64,000 nt of DNA, from the NCBI GenBank assembly GCA_038002745.1, contig JBBODD010000001.1:2108001-2172000 (forward strand), written 5' to 3'. Both the position numbers and the translations under genes were made by a program. Below, in pieces: positions 41,033-48,739 of this stretch. The stretch comes from Bacillus sp. FSL H8-0547. Lineage in GTDB: Bacteria; Bacillota; Bacilli; Bacillales; Bacillaceae. Numbering within the stretch: the stretch's first letter is position 1; every line of letters starts with the position of its first letter. The notes beneath the pieces are model-generated. The model was not told the origin of the DNA and made no database searches. It saw nothing but the letters and a program-made list of their open reading frames with translations.

Positions 41033-42592
41033 ATGACGGAAATGAAGGCGGATATCATCATTATTGGCGGGAGCCTCGGCGGAACACTCGCCGCATTTTC
41101 TGCAGCCAAATCTCGCAAGAAGGTCATTTTAACGGAAGAAACAGACTGGCTTGGGGGTCAGCTGACGAGTCAGGCTGTTCCGCCGGATGAGCACCCGTGG
41201 ATTGAGCAGTTTGGCTGCACAAGAACATACAGGGAGTTTCGCAATCGTGTAAGGGAGTATTACCGGAAAAACTATCCCTTGAAGCAGGAGGAAAAAGAAA
41301 ATCCAGTTCTTAACCCTGGGAATGCCTGGGTCAGCAGACTGTCACACGAGCCGAAAGTGGCTTTGAGCATTATGAACGAAATGCTGTCACCTTATGTGAA
41401 CAGCGGACGCATTTCTGTTATATATTCAGCTGTGCCTGTTGATGCGGAGGTTGAAAACGATGTGATTCAGTCTGTTACCGTTGAAAAGACCGGAACAGGT
41501 GAACGTATTTTGTTAAAGGGACCTTTTTTCATTGATGCAACAGAATGCGGAGATTTACTTCCCCTGACAGGTGCTGAATACGTAACCGGTGCGGAGTCAC
41601 GAGCGGAAACGGGTGAGGAGCATGCAGGTGAAGTGAGCCGTCCGCAGGATATGCAGTCCTTTACGTTTGTCTTTGCTCTTGAGCACATTGAGGGAGAGGA
41701 TTTCACCATTGAAAAGCCGGCTCAGTATGAATTCTGGAAGGAGTATCAGGCTCCCTTTTTGAAGCATAAGCAGCTGTGCTGGTTTATTCCGGATGCTCAT
41801 ACAGGCAGCTCAAAGGAGTTTTCAATGTTCTCTCATGGAGATTCATGGGGGCTGTGGGACTACCGGAGAATTGCGGATCAATCATCTTATCAGGACCTCT
41901 ATGAAGGGGATATTTCTCTAATCAACTGGCCCCAAAACGATTATTGGCTCGGTTCCATTATTGATGTGGATGCAGATGAAAAAGAAAAGCATTTGTATCA
42001 GTCCAAGCAGCTCGGCTACTCGCTCTTGTATTGGCTGCAGACTGAGGCACCTAGGTCAGATGGCGGCAAAGGCTACCCGGGGCTTCGGATGAGAGGAGAT
42101 GTACTTGGAACGGATGACGGGTTTGCGAAGTATCCGTATATACGGGAATCTCGCCGAATCAAAGCGGTTCACACCGTAGTGGAAGAAGATATCAATGCAA
42201 ATCTGCGGGACTCCATTAAAAAAGTAAAAGACAGCGTCGGCATCGGCTGTTACCGGATCGATCTGCATCCAACCATTGAAACAAATACCTTTTTCTATGC
42301 AGAAAGCTTCCCGTTTGAAATCCCGCTCGGCTCGCTTATTCCTGTGCGGCTTCAAAACCTGCTTCCTGCCTGCAAAAACATCGGCACAACCCACCTGACA
42401 AACGGATGCTTCAGAGTCCATCCAGTTGAATGGAATATCGGTGAAAGTGCAGGTTACCTTGCAGCATTTGCAGCTGATCACAATGTGACGCCTAAGGAGG
42501 TTCTTGAGCAGGAAGATTTGTTGCGAAGCTATCAATCTATGCTTGAGAAGAATGGGGTTGTGCTGCATTGGCCGGAGGTTGGGGCAATCTGA
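41033..42592 (+). CDS. FAD-dependent oxidoreductase (PF12831-type)
   Basis: The 519-residue protein has an N-terminal Rossmann motif DIIIIGGSLGGTLAAFSAAK, followed by the FAD-phosphate helix region TEETDWLGGQLTSQAVPPDE. That GGQLTSQ segment and the C-terminal THLTNGCFRVHPVEWNIGES are typical of the FAD_oxidored family found in glycan and xanthan-lyase-like clusters. It has no signal peptide and is therefore cytoplasmic, so it would oxidise an imported sugar or sugar acid. GGGGGAAACAG lies before the ATG. It is the last gene of the glycan locus. Confidence 0.87.
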   Translation: MTEMKADIIIIGGSLGGTLAAFSAAKSRKKVILTEETDWLGGQLTSQAVPPDEHPWIEQFGCTRTYREFRNRVREYYRKNYPLKQEEKENPVLNPGNAWVSRLSHEPKVALSIMNEMLSPYVNSGRISVIYSAVPVDAEVENDVIQSVTVEKTGTGERILLKGPFFIDATECGDLLPLTGAEYVTGAESRAETGEEHAGEVSRPQDMQSFTFVFALEHIEGEDFTIEKPAQYEFWKEYQAPFLKHKQLCWFIPDAHTGSSKEFSMFSHGDSWGLWDYRRIADQSSYQDLYEGDISLINWPQNDYWLGSIIDVDADEKEKHLYQSKQLGYSLLYWLQTEAPRSDGGKGYPGLRMRGDVLGTDDGFAKYPYIRESRRIKAVHTVVEEDINANLRDSIKKVKDSVGIGCYRIDLHPTIETNTFFYAESFPFEIPLGSLIPVRLQNLLPACKNIGTTHLTNGCFRVHPVEWNIGESAGYLAAFAADHNVTPKEVLEQEDLLRSYQSMLEKNGVVLHWPEVGAI

Positions 42593-42714
42593 TTAGTAGT
42601 TTAGCTGCTGCTTCTCTCTTATTTTTCCTCATTAGAAAAAATTAAATTGTGTCTTGTTTAAATACAATTTATGCCTTATTATAAGGAAAAAGACATGAGA
42701 GGAAATAACTACAT

Positions 42715-42981
42715 ATGAAGCGATTTTTAGCTGTAACTCTATCTATGGGTCTGGCGTTGGGCGTTTCCGCTGCACCGGATTCAGCAGAAGCGAAAGCGAA
42801 AGTAAAAACGTACAAGAACTGCACAGAGCTTAACAAAGACTACAAAGGCGGAGTGGCCAAGTCTTCAAGCGTAAAAAACAAAGGCGGCAAAACAAAGTAT
42901 AAGCCGCATGTTTCAAAAGATTTATATGAAGCCAACAAAAAGAGTGACCGGGATAAAGATTTTATTGCTTGTGAAAAATAA
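42715..42981 (+). CDS. Excalibur calcium-binding-domain secreted protein
   Basis: This 88-residue protein is secreted. The signal peptide is MKRFLAVTLSMGLALGVSAA. The mature part has the excalibur pattern: YKNCTELNKDYKGGV at the N-terminus, and DRDKDFIACEK at the C-terminus, where family members have DxDxDGxxCE. The glycine is replaced by phenylalanine, but the aspartate ladder and the two cysteines are retained. It would bind calcium at the cell surface. A good AGAGGAAA site precedes the start. It is monocistronic. Confidence 0.88.
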   Translation: MKRFLAVTLSMGLALGVSAAPDSAEAKAKVKTYKNCTELNKDYKGGVAKSSSVKNKGGKTKYKPHVSKDLYEANKKSDRDKDFIACEK

Positions 42982-43053
42982 TAGAGTGAAAGAAAAGGTG
43001 CGCCGTTAGCAGTGCATCTTTTTTTGTTGGGATTGAAGGAGTTGGGAGCTGGA

Positions 43054-43885
43054 AGTAATAGAACCATCAAGCGCTGAAGATAAGCTGTTGGGGGCACTAA
43101 TAAGCGGTAATAGAACCATCAAGATCTGAAAGTAAGCTGTTGATGGCACTGATAAGCGGTAATAGAACCATCAAGCTTTGAAAGTAAGCTGTTGATGGCA
43201 CTGATAAGCGGTAATAGAACCATCAAGCTTTGAAAGTAAGCTGTTGATGGCACTGATAAGCGGTAATAGAACCATCAAGCTTTAAAAGTAAGCTGTTGAT
43301 GGCACTGATAAGCGGTAATAGAACCATCAAGCTTTGAAAGTAAGCTGTTGATGGCACTGATAAGCGGTAATAGAACCATCAAGCTTTGAAAGTAAGCTGT
43401 TGATGGCACTAATAAGCGGTAATAGAACCATCAAGCTTTGAAAGTAAGCTGTTGGTGGCACTGATAAGCGGTAATAGAACCATCAAGCTTTGAAAGTAAG
43501 CTGTTGATGGCACTGATAAGCGGTAATAGAACCATCAAGCGCTGAAGATAAGCTGTTGAGGTCACTGATAAGTGGTAATAGAACCATCAAGCTTTGAAAG
43601 TAAGCTGTTGGTGGCACTGATAAGCGGTAATAGAACCATCAAGCTTTAAAAATAAGCTGTTGATGGCACTGATAAGCGGTAATAGAACCATCAAGCTTTG
43701 AAAGTAAGCTGTTGATGGCACTGATAAGCGGTAATAGAACCATCAAGCTTTGAAAGTAAGCTGTTGATGGCACTGATAAGCGGTAATAGAACCATCAAGA
43801 TCTGAAAGTAAGCCGTTGAGGGCACTAAAAAGAGGGAATAAAGCCATCAATCGTTGAAAGTTTATCTGGTGAGGGAACTATAAAG
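43054..43885. repeat. 52-bp tandem repeat array, 16 units
   Basis: Units begin with GGTAATAGAACCATCAAGC and end with GGCACTGATAAGC. Starts recur every 52 bases exactly from 43056 through 43784, giving 15 good units and a decayed 16th. Each unit has partial hairpin potential: CCATCAAGCTT against AAGCTGTTGATGG, with two extra bases. Fifty-two is not a multiple of three and no frame stays open, so it is not coding. There are no variable spacers. Single-base variants (GCGCTGAAGAT, AGATCTG) mark individual units. Confidence 0.95.
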
Positions 43886-43960
43886 CAGGACTTCACCCAG
43901 TTCTTTTTCACCTCCCCCCTTCATAAACTTGTCTTAGCATCCACAGGAGGTACGTCCCCA

Positions 43961-44413
43961 ATGCGAAGACGAAGGCAATGGCCGGTTGTTCCCGTGCTGC
44001 TTGTTTGTGCGGCAGGGCTGTTAATCTATGGTGTGTTTCACTTGTTTTCTCCTTCATCGCCGAAGGAGGCTGTGCAGGATTTTTACAGGATGGAGCAGAA
44101 CGGAAACTTCGGAGATGCCTGGGAGCTGTTTCATCCTCTGATGAAGGACCGGTTTACGAAAAATGCTTATGTAACGGAGCGTGCTCATATTTATATGAGC
44201 CATTACGGAGTGTCTACGTTTACGTTTGAGATTGAGAAGCAGAAAAAAGTCAGGAGATGGAGGATGGCGAAGGGAGCCCCGGTGTTTAATGAGGCGCGCC
44301 TTGTTCAGGTAAGGCAGACGTTTAAAAGCAAATTCGGCACGTTTGATGTCCGCCAGAATGTTTATGCCGTTAAGGAAAAGGGAGATTGGAAGATTGTGTG
44401 GGAGTTTGAATGA
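43961..44413 (+). CDS. Membrane-anchored protein with NTF2-like domain, function unknown
   Basis: The 150-residue protein has a basic N-terminus (MRRRRQW) and one membrane helix at residues 8-28. An extracytoplasmic domain then starts with SSPKEAVQDFYRMEQNGNFGDAW, a pattern common to small NTF2-like or DUF4878-type domains in Bacillus lipoproteins and membrane proteins. The end (GDWKIVWEFE) is typical of that fold. ACAGGAGGT precedes the start. It lies right after the repeat array and ahead of comK-like. Its function is unknown. Confidence 0.75.
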   Translation: MRRRRQWPVVPVLLVCAAGLLIYGVFHLFSPSSPKEAVQDFYRMEQNGNFGDAWELFHPLMKDRFTKNAYVTERAHIYMSHYGVSTFTFEIEKQKKVRRWRMAKGAPVFNEARLVQVRQTFKSKFGTFDVRQNVYAVKEKGDWKIVWEFE

Positions 44414-44437
44414 GGCCTCTAGCTGAGGTCTTTTTGT
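44413..44437 (+). terminator. Terminator after the NTF2-like gene
   Basis: AGGCCTC and GAGGTCT pair across TAGCT (one G-T pair), followed by TTTTTG. Confidence 0.6.
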
Positions 44438-44486
44438 TTGGATTGTAAAGGATTGTTTTAATATAGTAAATTTTTAATAGTCAATA

Positions 44487-44515
44487 TTACCTATTAAAGC
44501 AAAATTTTGTATGAT
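44487..44515 (+). promoter_or_regulatory. Promoter of the comK-like gene
   Basis: TTACCT (44487-44492) and TATGAT (44510-44515) are spaced 17 bases. The region is very AT-rich. No clean ComK box (AAAA-N5-TTTT pair) was found, so autoregulation is not evident from sequence. Confidence 0.5.
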
Positions 44516-44565
44516 GAACAGGAGGGTGGAAAATATTTCATAAAAACAAAAAAGAGGTGGAGAGA

Positions 44566-45087
44566 ATGCTTGCTGAAGAAAGCTATACGGTATGGAGAGA
44601 AACGATGGTATTAAAGCCGATTTTTTCTGAGAGAGGAGAACGCTGGACGATTGTTCATGAGCTGTACAAAAAAAGAATGATCAAAATGTCTCCAAGAGCG
44701 ATTATGGAGCGCAGCTGTGTTCATGCAGGTGCTTCGTATCAGGGAATGGTGGACGCCGCAAAGCTGATACTGCCGGGGAAGAAAATGTTGCCGATCTGTC
44801 TGTCTCCTGGTTACCGGATCTGCATGCTGCCGACGCTGTCGCCGGATCATGAGGACTGCATGTGGATTTCCTATCGGTATGCAAAAAAGCCGTTTCTGAA
44901 AGGCAGCAAAACAATGATTGAATTTCAAAACAGAGAGCAAATCGAAATTCAAGGCAGTGTGGAGAGCTTTCAGCTGAAATCCGGACATGCCCAGCAGCTT
45001 GTCCTGAATTATCTCGACAGGCAGGAGGAAATGTGGGAGCTGCCTGTGTATGTGGCAGAGTCTTATGAAGGATACGACGTATATTAG
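44566..45087 (+). CDS. ComK-family transcription regulator
   Basis: The 173-residue protein aligns by eye with ComK. MERSCVHAGASYQGMVDAAK corresponds to the DRSCxxxGSSYxGR region. PICLSPGYRICMLPTLSP corresponds to PIMVDPSNQIFLFPTLSS, and DCMWISYRYA to QCGWISHVHV. A Phe/Gln segment (SVESFQLKSGHAQQL) follows. ComK activates DNA-uptake genes by binding AT-boxes. The C-terminal region of B. subtilis ComK needed for MecA-dependent degradation looks shorter here. ATG at 44566 fits GAGGTGGAG; GTG 44557 is too close to the site. It could be the main ComK or one of the second-copy ComK proteins seen in some Bacilli. Confidence 0.85.
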   Translation: MLAEESYTVWRETMVLKPIFSERGERWTIVHELYKKRMIKMSPRAIMERSCVHAGASYQGMVDAAKLILPGKKMLPICLSPGYRICMLPTLSPDHEDCMWISYRYAKKPFLKGSKTMIEFQNREQIEIQGSVESFQLKSGHAQQLVLNYLDRQEEMWELPVYVAESYEGYDVY

Positions 45088-45092
45088 TATGC

Positions 45093-45128
45093 TGCAGCCG
45101 GGTTCCTGATGGAACTTGGCTGTTTTTT
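45093..45128 (+). terminator. Terminator of the comK-like gene
   Basis: CAGCCGGGTTC and GAACTTGGCTG pair with one mismatch-like G-T across CTGATG, followed by TTTTTTAAT. Confidence 0.8.
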
Positions 45129-45187
45129 AATACTAATTCCCGGCAACCTTTAGTAAACTGTAGGAAATAGAAAAAATGGGGGATCGT

Positions 45188-45979
45188 ATGGCTGAATTCA
45201 TTTGGTTCCTTGCTGGATGCACAGGGGTGTTTTACTTATTGTTCGTTGTGCCGACAAAATGGCTGAAGGTTGAAAGAGTGGACGTACCGCTAGGGATTGA
45301 TAAAAAAATTCTTCATTTGTCGGACATTCATATTGAAAGAAACAGGATTCCTTCTGAAAAAATTAGAGACGTTGTAAAGCGTGAAAACCCTGATTATGTC
45401 TTTGTCACCGGTGATTTTACGGCTCGGGAAAGTTACATTCCGCGCCTTGAGGCGTACCTCACAGCCTTTAGGGAGCATGATATTCCTGTTTATGCGGTTT
45501 TTGGAAATCATGACTACCGGACATTTCATTTGAGTCTCCTGCTGCGCGAGTGGCTTGAGGAAAAGGGAGTGCAAGTGCTGGTTAATGAGTCAATTGAGCT
45601 TGAGGATTTTTCGTTAATTGGACTGGATTTTTACAGAGAAGACGAGTTTGGCGTGGAAAAAGCCTTTTCAAATGTATCATCGAATAAACCGAGAATCGTT
45701 TTGTGCCACGATCCTAACGACCTTGCAGAAGTGGATAAACCATTTGATTTTATGATGTCCGGGCACCTTCACGGAAAGCAATTTAACATTCCACTGTTTT
45801 TTAAGTTCATCTCTAAGGGAGAGCTTGCAAAGCGCGGAATTTATAAGGGATTTCATGAAGTGGGCGGACGTTATTTGTACATCTCAAAAGGAATCGGCCA
45901 GGCGCACTGGAATCTGAGGTTCGGGGTGCGAAGTGAAATAACGCTTGTAGATTTACGGAAAGCAGGAAAACATGTATAA
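45188..45979 (+). CDS. Membrane-anchored metallophosphoesterase (YkuE-like)
   Basis: The 263-residue protein has one N-terminal membrane helix (IWFLAGCTGVFYLLFVV). A calcineurin-like phosphoesterase domain follows with all metal motifs: HLSDIHIER, FVTGDFT, VFGNHDYR and MSGHLHGKQ. YkuE of B. subtilis is a wall-associated Zn-phosphoesterase, and the general build is the same although no Tat motif is visible. ATG 45188 is favoured by GGGGGA five bases upstream over ATG 45176. It is monocistronic. The substrate is unknown. Confidence 0.88.
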   Translation: MAEFIWFLAGCTGVFYLLFVVPTKWLKVERVDVPLGIDKKILHLSDIHIERNRIPSEKIRDVVKRENPDYVFVTGDFTARESYIPRLEAYLTAFREHDIPVYAVFGNHDYRTFHLSLLLREWLEEKGVQVLVNESIELEDFSLIGLDFYREDEFGVEKAFSNVSSNKPRIVLCHDPNDLAEVDKPFDFMMSGHLHGKQFNIPLFFKFISKGELAKRGIYKGFHEVGGRYLYISKGIGQAHWNLRFGVRSEITLVDLRKAGKHV

Positions 45980-46031
45980 ACTTCAAAAAGTTGTCCATAA
46001 TTAGAGTAATTCTTTTTAGGGAGTGAATCCT

Positions 46032-46295
46032 TTGTCTAATCTGGACCATATTCTTTATGATGTACATGAATATTTCATCCTGAACAAAAACTTTCTCCGC
46101 GCCTGCTTTGAGGATTTATCTCTGACAGACTCCGAATGTGCAGAAGCGCTCAGGCTTTATTTTAATGATATTAAAGAGGAAGAGTATCACAATACGCTTA
46201 TTCCGACACTGAACCGCGTCGGACATGATATTCATTTTGCCTACGGTGAAGATCAAAGCATGTATATTTATAAGAAATCAGATCAAGTTGGTTAA
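46032..46295 (+). CDS. Small acidic protein of unknown function
   Basis: This is an 87-residue soluble acidic protein (MSNLDHILYDVHEYFILNKN, then FEDLSLTDSECAEALRLYF). TTG at 46032 is chosen because AGGGAG (46018-46023) is 8 bases upstream, while GTG 46023 would lie on the site itself. There is no recognisable domain. It ends at a clear terminator, which supports a real gene. Confidence 0.7.
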   Translation: MSNLDHILYDVHEYFILNKNFLRACFEDLSLTDSECAEALRLYFNDIKEEEYHNTLIPTLNRVGHDIHFAYGEDQSMYIYKKSDQVG

Positions 46296-46309
46296 GCTGC
46301 TTGATTTAC

Positions 46310-46341
46310 AAAACCGCAGACCTCCATCTGCGGTTTTTTCA
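46310..46341 (+). terminator. Terminator of the small acidic protein gene
   Basis: AAAACCGCAGA and TCTGCGGTTTT are perfect 11-base arms around CCTCCA, followed by TTC. Confidence 0.9.
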
Positions 46342-46396
46342 TTATTTATGAAATTATAAGGAATATAAAGTCGTGAATTTAATGAAGAAATTATCT

Positions 46397-46516
46397 GCGT
46401 CCAGCTCCAGCGCCTAGATCCTCTGTCAGAACAAATCCGCCAAAAAAGTCAAAACCGGACTTTTCCGGCGGATTCTTATCTGCCTTTCGGATCTGAACGA
46501 GGCGCTTCCGCTTTTG
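46397..46516. repeat. Structured dispersed intergenic element (CCAGCTCCAGCGCC type)
   Basis: The element starts with CGTCCAGCTCCAGCGCCTAG and ends with AGGCGCTTCCGCTTTTG. Its end arms AGCGCCT (46409) and AGGCGCT (46500) are complementary. Inside, AATCCGCC (46434) pairs with GGCGGATT (46467) around CCGG repeats. From memory, elements with these two ends recur in many Bacillaceae genomes. Confidence 0.65.
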
Positions 46517-46588
46517 ATATGCTCGTTGAATTATTCCCCGATAACTGGCACAATAGATGAGGGAATAAGGATTTAAAGGAGTCTACAA

Positions 46589-48391
46589 ATGGATATTGGA
46601 AGAAATGACGCGTGCCACTGCGGCAGCGGAAAAAAATATAAGAAATGCTGTATGAATAAAGTAACGTCAATTGAAGCGATTCGTCATGCTGACCTTGAAA
46701 AGATGCAGGGAGAGCTGATGCAGTTCGCCTCCTCTGTTTATTCAAGAGAAATGGACAAGGCTGTCAGAGAGAAGATGAGCAAATTTAACATAGGCGAGGA
46801 TCAGCAGATTTACGGTTCACTCCTTGTCTGGGCTGTTTTTTCAGTGAATGTTGGAAGCGGGACTGTCTTAGAAGCCTTTATAGAGAAAAAACGCCATGAA
46901 AACGTGAGACCGGTAACGATGACACAGCTTGAAAAATGGGCTGGCGCTGTTCCGACGTTCTCTGTCGTGGAACACGTAACAGACGATGAAAGATACACAG
47001 TGAAAGATCTGTTTACAGAAGAAGTGAAAGATGTGCGCGTGGACGAGGGAACCCATTCCTTTAAATCCGGCGCGATGCTTCTTGGGTACCTGCTGCCATT
47101 TGGAGACTACTATACGTATTTCATGATGCAGCTTGAATTTGAAGAAGCGCAGACGGAGTTTAACAAAAAACTGACGCTCAAGCTTTTCGAAGAGAGCACG
47201 TTCGACGACATCGGCGCATTTATGGCGGATCAGTTCCCGGAAATGCTGATTTCCATGCTGACGGAGCCTGTGGAAGAAGAGTCTGAGGTAGTGGAAGAAG
47301 AACCTCAGGTAGAAGCAGATGAGCTGGTTTGGGATGAGCCCTTGTATAAAATGGCTGCATTTAAAATGCAAAATAATCTTCTGCGAGCCCAGGTGCCACT
47401 GGAAACTGCCGAAAAGGCATTTACTTTGATGCACCAATATCTTCACAGTGTAAAGCCAACCATCAAAAAAGAGGTCATTTACTCAGCGGGTATGCATTAC
47501 TTTGTTGAAAAGCATATGTACAAGCAGGGAATGACCCAGAAAAAAATTGCGGAGCTTTACGAAGTCAGCACAAGCTCTCTTTCAAAGGTATATAAAGAAA
47601 TAAAAGCTGAGCTTGAGGCGGACCTCACTGAGGACAGCATCACAGTGGCTGAAAAAGGTGATGCGAAGAAGTACAGCGATGCAGACCGCGCGCGTGCTCA
47701 GGAACTGATCTATGAAGCAATGGAGAGTTCTCCTCAGCAAAGAGTGAAACTGGCCAAACAGGCGATGGAGATTTACCCGTTCCACCCTGATGCCTTCAAT
47801 ATGCTGGGAGAGGCAGAGAGTGATCCTGCCAAGCAGCTTGAGCTTTATAAACAGGGAATGGAAGCCGGCGAGGCGGACCTCGGCAAGGAAATCTTCAAGC
47901 AGGATAAAGGCATGTTCTGGGGATTGATCGAAACGAGACCTTATATGCGCTCCAAGTTCAACTATGCGATTCTTGAAGCGGCAATGGGCAACCTGGCAGA
48001 AGCAATCAAACAGTGCGAGGAGCTGCTCGAGCTGAACGAGATGGACAGTCAGGGCGTGCGCTATACGCTGTTTGTCATGTACATGGATGCAGGAGAGCAC
48101 AAAAAAGCGAAAGCTCTTCTCAAAAAATTCGATGAAACGGACTTTGCGGCAGGCGCCTACAACATGCTGCTTGTGGAATTCGCGTTAAAAGGAATGACTC
48201 CTGCGGTTGAAAGACTTGCTCAAAAGGCGAAAAACGTGAATCCGGTCATCTACGATGTTCTGGCCGGCAAACGCAAGCTGCCGAAAGAGCCGGAGGAATT
48301 CGGGCAAGAGTATGAAGCGGTTGAGTACTTCATGGAATATGGATTTGTCTGGTCCAATCATCCGGAACTGGTTGAGTGGATGTCTGAATAA
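46589..48391 (+). CDS. Large SEC-C motif / TPR-like protein
   Basis: The 600-residue protein opens with a SEC-C zinc module (NDACHCGSGKKYKKCCMNK). The body is helical, with an acidic stretch at about 228-248. A possible helix-turn-helix lies near 325 (KIAELYEVSTSSLSKVYKEI), and the C-terminal third contains TPR-like helices (ELLELNEMDSQGVRYTLFVM). Such fusions occur in Bacillales with unknown function; the HTH-like piece may bind nucleic acid. A GGA-rich site lies before the ATG. It is monocistronic, ending in a strong terminator. It is the second SEC-C protein of the window. Confidence 0.82.
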   Translation: MDIGRNDACHCGSGKKYKKCCMNKVTSIEAIRHADLEKMQGELMQFASSVYSREMDKAVREKMSKFNIGEDQQIYGSLLVWAVFSVNVGSGTVLEAFIEKKRHENVRPVTMTQLEKWAGAVPTFSVVEHVTDDERYTVKDLFTEEVKDVRVDEGTHSFKSGAMLLGYLLPFGDYYTYFMMQLEFEEAQTEFNKKLTLKLFEESTFDDIGAFMADQFPEMLISMLTEPVEEESEVVEEEPQVEADELVWDEPLYKMAAFKMQNNLLRAQVPLETAEKAFTLMHQYLHSVKPTIKKEVIYSAGMHYFVEKHMYKQGMTQKKIAELYEVSTSSLSKVYKEIKAELEADLTEDSITVAEKGDAKKYSDADRARAQELIYEAMESSPQQRVKLAKQAMEIYPFHPDAFNMLGEAESDPAKQLELYKQGMEAGEADLGKEIFKQDKGMFWGLIETRPYMRSKFNYAILEAAMGNLAEAIKQCEELLELNEMDSQGVRYTLFVMYMDAGEHKKAKALLKKFDETDFAAGAYNMLLVEFALKGMTPAVERLAQKAKNVNPVIYDVLAGKRKLPKEPEEFGQEYEAVEYFMEYGFVWSNHPELVEWMSE

Positions 48392-48401
48392 TGCAAGGTT
48401 G

Positions 48402-48435
48402 AAGCCGGTTTTCATTTGAAAACCGGCTTTTTTTA
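48402..48435 (+). terminator. Terminator of the SEC-C/TPR gene
   Basis: AAGCCGGTTTTC and GAAAACCGGCTT are perfect arms around ATTT, followed by seven T. Confidence 0.92.
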
Positions 48436-48497
48436 GTGAGACATTGTGAGGCAGGGCTCAAAGCGTTCGATTTCGTCACTGCGCCGAGGGTTTTTTT

Positions 48498-48626
48498 AGT
48501 CTTACGGTCCAAATTTGCTGTCTAACAATCCAAATGGGGCATGTAATCATCCGAACTGGCTGTCTAACAGTCCAAATTCGGGATCTAACAATCCAAGAAT
48601 GAACTTGCCTGTCTAATCTGTGATCC
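48498..48626. repeat. Degenerate ~22-bp tandem repeat
   Basis: Phrases of the form TGTCTAACARTCCAAAT recur at about 48498, 48519, 48541, 48560, 48583 and 48609, with spacings of 19-26 bases and many substitutions. There is no open frame. It fills the gap between two terminators, and the rest of 48436-48739 holds no gene. Confidence 0.7.
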
Positions 48627-48670
48627 GGTAAACCACCCAGGACCTAGCAGAAAGCAGCCCGTGAAAAAGC

Positions 48671-48728
48671 CACAAAAAGAAATGCACCGCCAAATAGTAG
48701 ATTTAGAATCTTACATTTGGGGTGCACG
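48671..48728 (-). terminator. Terminator of the CWB2/CnaB protein gene
   Basis: On the minus strand GTGCACCCCAAAT and ATTTGGCGGTGCA pair with one mismatch, followed by TTTCTTTTTG. It lies just after the stop at 48740. Confidence 0.75.
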
Positions 48729-48739
48729 ATTTAATTATT

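Noticed and set aside
43054-43885. CRISPR-like appearance of the tandem array
   Set aside because: The 52-base units are contiguous and nearly identical throughout, with no unique spacers, and no cas genes are in the window.
44430-44565. ComK boxes in front of the comK-like gene
   Set aside because: AAAATTTT-type runs occur, but no AAAA-N5-TTTT pair with correct spacing was found.
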